Shown here piece after piece: positions 1 through 6,451 of a DNA stretch of 10,615 bases (positions within the stretch are counted from its first letter, which is position 1; each line of letters begins with the position of its first letter). The stretch spans positions 1 to 10,615 of the forward strand of contig CABPSV020000489.1 of NCBI GenBank assembly GCA_902459845.2, given 5' to 3'. A model generated the notes under the pieces. The model was not told the origin of the DNA and did not search any database. It saw only the letters and a program-made list of their open reading frames with translations. A program made the position numbers and the translations under genes. The DNA is from Hepatocystis sp. ex Piliocolobus tephrosceles. Its lineage: Eukaryota; Apicomplexa; Aconoidasida; Haemosporida; Plasmodiidae.

Positions 1-62
1 TTTTTTTTTTTGTTTTTTTTTTAAATATTTTTAAAAAAAAATATTAAAAAAATTTTTTAATT

Positions 63-95
<33 letters not shown>

Positions 96-234
96 AAGAA
101 ACTCCTGACTAAACGCTTTTTTAAATTGTTTATAAATGAAAAAAAAAAAAAAAAAAAAAAATACACGTTTTTTGTAGATCATTAATTTTTTATATATTTT
201 TTTTTTTTTTTTTAAAAAAAATAATTTTTTGTAG

Positions 235-270
<36 letters not shown>

Positions 271-666
271 TTTTATATAAATTTGTGTTATACTAAACTG
301 TATGATAATTTTATTAATTACAAAAAAAAAAAAAAAAAAAGATACTAATACCAATAATAATAATACTAATACCACTAATGATGATGGTATTACGAATAAT
401 AATAAATTTATAAAATTTTATATTATCAAAATAAAAAAAAAAAAATAGACATAATATATATAATAAATAAATATGTATATATGTATATAAAACAAAATAA
501 AAAAATCGACATAATTTTGAATAAATAAAATATATACGTGTATATATGATAAAAAAAAAATAAAATAAAATAGAATATTTTATAGTTCAAAAAAAAAAAA
601 AAAAAAATTAACATATGTCATATGTGTGGGGTCTGTCTAACTATAAAATGTATTAATTCCAAATTT
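1..666. other. AT-rich flank downstream of calcineurin B, no gene seen
   Basis: This stretch lies beyond the calcineurin B stop codon and probably includes its 3' untranslated region. It holds long homopolymers (28 A at 67-94), a TA dinucleotide tract at 241-267, and an AAT/ACC-like imperfect triplet region at about 340-410. The open frames here are composed almost entirely of Phe/Lys/Ile/Tyr from homopolymers and TA repeats, and none resembles a protein. A slightly less AT-rich patch lies at 617-650, just past the stop codon. I see no tRNA, rRNA or coding signal. Confidence 0.75.
445..560. repeat. Degenerate direct duplication of about 60 bp
   Basis: Two adjacent blocks, about 445-504 and 505-560, share an order of elements: a GACATAAT core, then AATAAATAAA, then a TATAT-type stretch, then a run of A. 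The similarity is imperfect and the low complexity weakens the inference. It is best seen as an old tandem duplication in non-coding sequence. Confidence 0.35.
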
Positions 667-1497
667 TTATAAGTCTAATTTCAGCTTGTTACCAACATCC
701 ATATGAGATATCATCTGTTTAAAAAAAAAAATAAAAAAAAAAATACAACATATTGTTGTCCTATGCATACATGAGTGCAACATAAAAATAACATATATAT
801 ATACGTATATTAATAACTTAAAAATGCAACATTATAATTTCAAATATAATAGTTACATCTTTAAATTCATCAAATGAAATCATTCCATCACCGTCTTTAT
901 CTGCTTGTATTATTGTTCGATCAACTAGTTGTTGTAGCTGAAAATGTACACATATAATAACACACATAATTATGTATACATGTATTTATTTATTTAATTC
1001 ATAAAAATAATTTTTCTATGAAAAAAATTATCCCACGGATATTATTTTTTTAATACTACTTTTCCTCCCTTTTTTTACCCATTAAAAGTAAAAAACAAAA
1101 AAAAAAAAAAAAAAATAAATAAATTACCTGTACATCGTTTAAATTATTTCCAACCATCATTTTCATAACAGTAAATAATTCTCCATTAGAAATCATTCCA
1201 TCTTTATTCAAATCGTAAATATCAAAGGCGAATTTCTTCTTTTGAAAATCGTCAGTACTTGAAGCTAGTTTTGCTATAAAAAAAAAAAAAAAAAAATACA
1301 TAAAAGTTTATTTATACGCAATGACATTTAAATGATAATAATTTAATAAGATAATAATAAAAAAAAAAAAAAAAAAAAAAAAAGTCCTTTATAATTTACT
1401 TATTCCAACTAAAAATTCAACGAAAGATACTTTTCCATCTGAGTTGGAATCGAATATTGATATAACTCTTTTTACTAATGGGTTCTAACATAAATAT

Positions 1498-1529
<32 letters not shown>

Positions 1530-2249
1530 CAACAACAACAACAACGACAACAATGACAATAACAATAACAACAACGACAAATAATAAATAAGTACAATTA
1601 CAGCATTTAGCTGTGACTTATATATATTTACTTATACATATTTGGTTATAGTAAAAATGTTTTACTTTCATTAAACTAAGGTGTTATTATTTATTTCTCT
1701 CTCTGTATATATATATATATATATATTTAATAAATACAATAAATACAAAATATACAATAAATACAATATATACAATATATATATATATATATATATATAT
1801 GTATTTTTTTTTTTCTTTTTTTTTTTTTTACTTCACTTATTTCAGGAACATTAAATAACTCTTGAGGATCTAGTTGTCCATTTTTATTAGTATCAAGCTC
1901 AACAAACCTTTTATACATTTTTTTTATATCTGCTTCGCTAAAATTAGCGGCTTGTAATAAATCCTTCTGGTCCTTCTCAGATAATATTGCCTGTGTATTT
2001 CTATCTCGAATTAATACATAAAAAATTAATTTTAAATAAAACAAATAAAATAAAATGAACTATTAAATTTATGCATACTCTAAAAATATTTATTTTAGTC
2101 GAAAATATATACAAATATATATATGTACGAGCTTTAAGTTAATTATTCTTAATAACATTTGGTTCATAAAAATGTAAAATCAGGGTAATGTATATTTTCT
2201 GTGCGTATGTAACTTTTGTATGTGCTCTAAACACTTTCGCTTACCCCAT
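667..2249 (-). CDS. Calcineurin regulatory subunit B, six exons, 177 aa
   Basis: This is the calcium-binding regulatory subunit of the calcineurin (PP2B) phosphatase, which partners the catalytic A subunit and is needed for apicomplexan attachment and invasion. The coding exons (minus strand, 5' to 3') are 2249-2245, 2000-1832, 1484-1400, 1273-1128, 937-857 and 714-667. All introns are GT-AG and the phases match, giving 534 nt including the TAA at 669-667. Four canonical EF-hand loops are visible: residues 38-49 ([12 protein letters not shown]), 70-81 ([12 protein letters not shown]), 107-118 ([12 protein letters not shown]) and 148-159 ([12 protein letters not shown]). All begin with Asp and end with Glu, so all four should bind calcium. 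The protein starts MGNTQ, with a Gly2 typical of N-myristoylated B subunits. The length agrees with the family (about 170-177 aa). The start was chosen because exon 2 begins with the third base of the Gly2 codon and an ATGGG|GTAAG lies upstream. Confidence 0.95.
1522..1590. repeat. CAA/ACA/ATA triplet-like simple repeat
   Basis: On the plus strand this is a run of CAACAA, ACGACA, ATGACA and ATAACA triplets, mutated at scattered positions. It lies wholly inside calcineurin B intron 2, so although a triplet repeat could encode a homopolymer, here it is not translated. Confidence 0.7.
1729..1782. repeat. Nine-bp tandem repeat AATAAATAC, about six units
   Basis: Units start at 1729, 1738, 1747, 1756, 1765 and 1774. 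They read AATAAATAC twice, then AAAATATAC, AATAAATAC, AATATATAC, and a final unit that dissolves into an AT tract ending at 1800. The progression suggests that the AT tract grew out of the last units. The array sits in calcineurin B intron 2. Confidence 0.75.
2245..2249 (-). other. Five-nucleotide first coding exon of calcineurin B (ATGGG)
   Basis: The initiating exon contributes only ATG GG. It is followed by a strong GTAAG donor, and the Gly2 codon is completed by the first base (A) of exon 2 at 2000. Any 5' untranslated part of this exon extends to higher coordinates and cannot be delimited. Without splicing the same start reads ATG GGG TAA, Met-Gly-stop, so translation of the subunit depends wholly on removing intron 1 (2001-2244). 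The exon is too short to be found by an ORF scan. It is supported by the donor consensus, the phase, and the family's MGN start. Confidence 0.85.
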
Positions 2250-2370
2250 ATTCCATAATATATATATTCATAGAATTTTTGTTTATTACAAAAAATCAGA
2301 ATTTAATAAATGTTAAAATGTGTCTTAACCCTTTCTTTATTTATAATTTCAAAAAAAAAAAAAAAAAGAG

Positions 2371-2425
2371 TCTACATTATGTGTACATATCTACATAATA
2401 TATGTACATGTATATATAATGTAGA
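2371..2425. repeat. Inverted repeat upstream of calcineurin B
   Basis: TCTACATTAT at 2371-2380 is matched by its exact reverse complement ATAATGTAGA at 2416-2425. Immediately inside, GTGTACATAT at 2381-2390 pairs imperfectly with ATATGTACAT near 2398-2408. With a short asymmetric bulge this could form a cruciform or RNA hairpin. It lies 122-176 nt upstream of the calcineurin B start, so it may be in its 5' leader. The function is unknown. Confidence 0.6.
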
Positions 2426-2503
2426 ATAAAAGTGAGAGCACTTTTCGATGAATTTATTAAGAATATATCGCAGAAAAAAAAATAAAAATAACAATAACAA
2501 TAG

Positions 2504-2570
2504 CTGTAAAATAATAACTGCAAAATAATAACTGTAAAATAATAACTGTAAAATAATAATTGTAAAATAG
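2504..2570. repeat. Fourteen-bp tandem repeat CTGTAAAATAATAA, about 4.8 units
   Basis: Units begin at 2504, 2518, 2532 and 2546, with a partial fifth from 2560. Unit 2 has CTGC for CTGT and the fifth begins TTGT. It is a short, clean minisatellite in non-coding sequence between the two divergent genes. Confidence 0.85.
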
Positions 2571-2716
2571 TTTTTTTGTAATATTACTTTTACAAATCTA
2601 GGACATTAATTTTTTTTTTAAATGAGCTGTAAAAAAAAAAAAAAAAGAATATTATCACTTATTGTATCTATTCATTTATTTATTTTTTTTTTTTTTTAAA
2701 TCATTATTGATACACG

Positions 2717-2718
<2 letters not shown>

Positions 2719-2754
<36 letters not shown>
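2719..2754. repeat. 36-nt poly(T) tract
   Basis: This is an uninterrupted run of 36 T, flanked by ordinary AT-rich sequence. Such tracts are common in Plasmodium intergenic DNA and are error-prone in assembly, so the exact length is uncertain. Confidence 0.85.
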
Positions 2755-2986
2755 CTCCTACGGCAATTTATTACAATTTGATGTAATAGTTCATATTACT
2801 GAAATTCAAATTGTGCATTTTACACACAAAAATAACAGTATATACGTGTTATATATTCATTTATGCAAGCCCTTTTATATAGGTGTAATGCTACTATTTG
2901 TTAAAATTAAAAAATATGTGCTAATTATATGTATATATGTGCGTATATATGGAAACTTATTACTTACGAAGTATAAGCTAGCATAA

Positions 2987-3026
<40 letters not shown>

Positions 3027-3406
3027 TACTTTATGATGTTAAATAGATCTATAGTCGCATTTTTAAATTGAAGATAAAAACTAGTGTACATAAAAAAATA
3101 TATGTTGCAATTGGTACTTTTTTTCTAAAAAACATTTATTATTTTTGAAAAATATACAAATATATAGATATAAATTAAAAATGAGATTATTATAAAAAAA
3201 GAAAAATGTATATTTATTTATGTATTAAGAGGACACACACATATAGTTATTAAAAATTCAACCAAGTTTTAAATAAACACGTACAATTATGGTCATAAAG
3301 TTAAGTATGTAAAAAGCGCATTTATAAACGTATTATATATAAACACATCATGAATTCATCAACATTATACCAAAACCATGTGAATTCAATATAACATACA
3401 AATATG

Positions 3407-3430
3407 TACATATGTGCATGCACATATGTA
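3407..3430. promoter_or_regulatory. 24-bp perfect palindrome containing GTGCATGCAC
   Basis: The half-site TACATATGTGCA (3407-3418) is followed by its exact reverse complement (3419-3430) with no spacer. The centre, GTGCATGCAC, contains TGCATGCA, a motif reported for a Plasmodium ApiAP2 factor (AP2-EXP type), and overlapping GTGCA cores resembling those of other ApiAP2 proteins. It lies in the divergent intergenic region, about 1.2 kb from the calcineurin B start and 3.0 kb from the sortilin start. The palindrome is seen directly; the regulatory role is inference. Confidence 0.5.
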
Positions 3431-3560
3431 TCTGTATTTGTAAAATGTACATATACAAAACAGCAATGATTAAATGGAAGTCATAAAACTTTCAAATATA
3501 TTCTTAGTACCAATATAAATTTTCTGCGCGTTAATGCACATCCGGTCTAAATATATAAAA

Positions 3561-3561
<1 letters not shown>

Positions 3562-3609
<48 letters not shown>
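3562..3609. repeat. 48-nt poly(A) tract
   Basis: An uninterrupted run of 48 A, the longest homopolymer in the window, followed by further A-rich sequence and by a second tract of 30 A at 3752-3781. The length is likely to vary between isolates and may be an assembly approximation. Confidence 0.85.
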
Positions 3610-3611
<2 letters not shown>

Positions 3612-3751
3612 AGCAGCATAAAACAAAAAAAAAGAACATAAAGTAAAAAAAAGAAAAACAAAATAAGTTTTTGCATATATACATAAATATATATAAATCA
3701 AATAGTGAATAACAAAAGTTGTTCTTATATTTTTTATTGATGCGTTCATAG

Positions 3752-3783
<32 letters not shown>

Positions 3784-4490
3784 GTGAACACGCAATACAG
3801 ACATGCGAAAAAATATATTACCAGACACGTTTATTCTTTAATTTACCAATTTTTAAAAGTGATAATTTATATAAATTTGGATACAACATCACATACTTGT
3901 GTACACATTCGGCTTGAGCTGTATACATTACATACGTACATTACATATGTACATTTTTTTTTTTTATATTTTGTGCTAAAGATATTAAACTGGTATTATT
4001 TATATTGTATTGTTATTAAAATGTATATATTTTAACTATTAGACGCTTTTTCGAAATTAATACCAAAAACCAAAAAAATTCTTATTTTATTTTACTTTGT
4101 TTTATTTTTTTCATTGTTGTTATTTTAAAATACATTTATTATTTACAGAACTTTAAAACATTACATTTGTACATTTAATGATACATACATGTACATTTAT
4201 GTATGGGTATATTCTTTATATACGTATCAAAAACATTGTTCTACCATATTATGAAGTACATCTTGGACGAATTATATAAATTAAAAATAGCATTTTTAAT
4301 ATTCTGGTTTAGGAGATTAATTGTAAGTACATAGTCATTTAAAAAGAATTATTAAAAAAAATACCGTTTTCTTTTTTAATATTCGTTTAAAATATTGGTT
4401 GTGTTTATTTTGGATACATGTTTTTTTGACACATACTTTTATATATCTTCTACATTTACTACTATTGGAACTATCATTATTATTACTACT

Positions 4491-4505
4491 AACAATAATA
4501 ATAAC

Positions 4506-4534
<29 letters not shown>
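4491..4534. repeat. AAT triplet microsatellite
   Basis: About 14 consecutive AAT/AAC-type triplets, with the distal part a pure AATAAT run. It lies in non-coding intergenic DNA and is preceded by a short ATT/ACT-rich stretch on the same strand that could pair with it. Confidence 0.8.
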
Positions 4535-4536
<2 letters not shown>

Positions 4537-5445
4537 TATGTTGTTACATTTTTGTGAAACTCTTCTTATAACATTTAAAATAATTTGTAATTTTATGATG
4601 TGTTCGTAAATTGTCCATTATACAGTTACGTGTCATTAAACACATATATATAAACATACTAACAGTTATGTATTACGTATTCACATAAATACTTTTTAAC
4701 AATTATTATCATTCACATTTGCTATTCCTTCCTATCATGCTACCATCCATCAATCCATTCCTTTTTCAAGTTTTGTATTTTTGCAATATACAAAATGAAC
4801 AAAAATAAAAAAAACAAAAAAACAGAAAAATTTAATGTCAGGCAGTGTGTTGTTCATTACATTTCATAATTTATTTAAAAAAAAAAAAAAAAAAAAAAAT
4901 GTATACTTAAAGTTGAACTTACATGTACACATATTAATTATTTTAACCTTAAAAATTAATTTTACCACAATACACGATATATATATGAACGTGTGTGATA
5001 TAGTCACACGTTTAAAATAACATTATCTGATGTGCTTTCGTAGGTGTGTTATATAAATATATTTACATATCAAAAAAATTGATGTTTTCATTTTGTAATT
5101 ATATTTTTTTATAAAACATGAATAATTCTTTTTTTTTTTTTTTACTAACCGTTATTATAATATTATTACATTATAATTTCATTTGCATTCCAAATACACA
5201 TCAACAAGCAGTCTACATTAAGTGAAAGTCAAAAAAAAAAAAAAAAAAAAAAAAAAGGTAAGGTAAGGTCCACATGAAGCAAAGCCCAAACGAAACAAAA
5301 TTGTTTAACAAAAAAAGTACATTTTGCTATACAAACCATTTAATAGCTATATACTTTAAAAATTAACTCAACACATGGTTAAAATTTTCTATATATATAT
5401 ATATATATATACACATATATGTATCATAAATATTTATATATTGAT

Positions 5446-5500
5446 ACATAATATATACATAATATATGCATAATATATGCATAATATATGCATAATATAT
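5446..5500. repeat. Eleven-bp tandem repeat RCATAATATAT, five units
   Basis: Units start at 5446, 5457, 5468, 5479 and 5490. The first two read ACATAATATAT and the last three GCATAATATAT. The unit boundaries are exact. It is upstream of sortilin and non-coding. Confidence 0.85.
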
Positions 5501-5624
5501 CCAAGTGTGTATATACAAAATTTACGAATAAAGCTGTTTATAAAAAAAAGAACTTCCCATGAGAAAATATTTACCAAATAAAAAATGCTTACAAGAAACA
5601 CTTAAAACAAATTTACAATTTTTT

Positions 5625-5736
5625 ATTGATTTATTTTTATTGATTTATTTTTATTGATTTATTTTTATTGATTTATTTTTATTGATTTATTTTTGTTCAT
5701 TTATTTTTGTTGATTTATTTTTATTGATTTATTTTT
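5625..5736. repeat. Fourteen-bp tandem repeat ATTGATTTATTTTT, eight units
   Basis: Eight contiguous units run from 5625. Units 1-5 and 8 are identical, unit 6 reads GTTCATTTATTTTT and unit 7 GTTGATTTATTTTT, so units 6 and 7 share a derived first base. On the minus strand every unit contains AATAAA. It is non-coding, about 720-830 nt upstream of the sortilin start. Confidence 0.9.
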
Positions 5737-5986
5737 ATTTTTTCTTCTAACATTAATCATCAAAATAAAAGTTTTTAACGTATATATACTTGTATAAGAG
5801 GCATATACAAATTTATACATATAGATACATGTTTTGTGTATAAACACATACATTCACATATATATGTACATACATATGTATATGTTTTCAAATTTTTCTC
5901 ATTATTATTTTTTTTTTTTTTTATATCAATAATAAAAAAAAAAAAAAAAACGAAGTAAAAAATAAAGCAACAGGTATTATAAAAAA

Positions 5987-6166
5987 ATAAATAATGCAAA
6001 AATAAATAATGCAAAAATAAATAATGCAAAAATAAATAATGCAAAAATAGGTAATGCAAAAATAGGTAATGCAAAAATAGGTAATGCAAAAATAAGTTAT
6101 GCAAAAATAAGTTATGCAAAAATAAGTTATGCAAAAATAAGTTATGCAAAAATAAGTGACGCAAAA
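5987..6166 (+). repeat. Fifteen-bp tandem repeat, 12 units, carrying 11 micro-ORFs
   Basis: The units fall into four consecutive groups: ATAAATAATGCAAAA x4 (from 5987), ATAGGTAATGCAAAA x3 (from 6047), ATAAGTTATGCAAAA x4 (from 6092) and ATAAGTGACGCAAAA x1 (6152). The part GCAAAAATA is invariant across junctions, and changes fall in positions 4-9. Each of the first 11 units contains ATG CAA AAA followed by TAA or TAG, that is Met-Gln-Lys-stop. The ATGs lie at 5994, 6009 and every 15 nt to 6144. The array ends 285 nt before the sortilin ATG. A 13-bp sequence, GTAAAAAATAAAG, flanks it at 5955-5967 and 6185-6197. Another plus frame is open through the array (pentapeptides INNAK, IGNAK, ISYAK, ISDAK) but has no ATG. 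Confidence 0.9.
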
Positions 6167-6205
6167 ATTAAATCGACAAGTAATGTAAAAAATAAAGTGG
6201 AAAAA

Positions 6206-6233
6206 CAAACAAATAAATAAATAAATAAATAAA
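6206..6233. repeat. AAAT/AAAC tetranucleotide microsatellite
   Basis: Two AAAC units are followed by about six AAAT units, ending just before CTCAAAATAG. It is non-coding and about 220 nt upstream of the sortilin start. Confidence 0.8.
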
Positions 6234-6451
6234 TCTCAAAATAGTGGTCCAACTGGTCATTAAAAAAGATACATTCAGAAAATGTTTATATAAAAAATTC
6301 AGGAAATACATTAAATTTAGCTTATTTATCAATCTCAGCATATTTTGATATTGTTTCAAAAAAAATACATATATATATATATATGTATGTATATGTACAC
6401 ATAGTATACATGTAAAAAGTACGTACGTACATATGCATATATAATCTAAGA

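Larger units (their letters stand above)
1485..1831 (-). other. Calcineurin B intron 2, rich in simple repeats
   Basis: This 347-nt intron lies between EF-hand 1 and EF-hand 2. It contains three separate low-complexity blocks: a CAA/ACA/ATA triplet-like tract at about 1522-1590, a 9-bp tandem array of the type AATAAATAC at 1729-1782 (about six variant units), and an AT dinucleotide tract at 1774-1800, followed on the plus strand by T-rich sequence to the donor site. The donor on the coding strand is GAA|GTAAAA and the acceptor is TTAG|AACCC. No coding content is evident. Confidence 0.8.
2250..3400. other. Intergenic region proximal to calcineurin B, putative promoter and 5' leader
   Basis: This is the calcineurin B side of the 4.2-kb divergent intergenic region. 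It contains an inverted repeat at 2371-2425, a 14-bp array at 2504-2570, a 36-T tract at 2719-2754 and a TA tract at about 2991-3021. No open frame with protein-like composition is present on either strand. Long dA:dT tracts of this kind are known to disfavour nucleosomes, and a promoter role is inferred from position only. Confidence 0.6.
3401..5400. other. Central intergenic region, no gene seen
   Basis: This is AT-rich sequence with two very long poly(A) tracts (48 A at 3562-3609, 30 A at 3752-3781), an AAT triplet repeat near 4491-4534 and a 26-A tract at 5231-5256. A plus-strand open frame at 3784-4035 is made of AT-driven residues with no recognisable domain and is not called. A small less AT-rich patch at 5257-5296, starting GGTAAGGTAAGGTCC, follows the 26-A tract; its meaning is unknown. 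No tRNA-like or other structured RNA was recognised. Confidence 0.6.
5401..6451. other. Sortilin-proximal upstream region, putative promoter and 5' leader
   Basis: The kilobase before the sortilin start is dominated by tandem arrays of 11 bp (5446-5500), 14 bp (5625-5736), 15 bp (5987-6166) and a 4-bp AAAT repeat (6210-6233). The last 286 nt before the start are less repetitive. A short upstream reading frame, ATG CAT ATA TAA, lies at 6433-6444, just ahead of the sortilin ATG at 6452. Plasmodium 5' leaders are often several hundred nucleotides long, so part of this region is probably transcribed, but no transcription start can be seen. Confidence 0.55.

Noticed and set aside
3470..3828. Minus-strand open frames rich in poly-Phe
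   Set aside because: They are translations of the 48-A and 30-A tracts and their surroundings, not genes.
3784..4035. An 83-residue plus-strand open frame in the intergenic region
   Set aside because: Its composition is what AT-rich DNA gives by chance (Ile, Tyr, Phe, Leu, His), with no domain and no supporting splice or start context.
5257..5272. GGTAAGGTAAGGTCC as a telomere-like repeat
   Set aside because: It is only two and a half short units and does not match the Plasmodium telomere heptamer.
5775..6208. Two overlapping minus-strand open frames of FLHYL-type and FCIIY-type repeats
   Set aside because: They are shadows of the 15-bp tandem array read on the other strand, with flanks made of homopolymer residues.
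5966..6220. Plus-strand ATG-less open frame of pentapeptide repeats (INNAK, IGNAK, ISYAK, ISDAK) ending at a TAA
   Set aside because: A 15-bp repeat is automatically open or closed in each frame, there is no start codon, and no convincing splice acceptor or link to the sortilin frame was found. It is better explained as a non-coding minisatellite.
5446..6233. CRISPR-like array
   Set aside because: The repeats are contiguous with no spacers and the sequence is eukaryotic.
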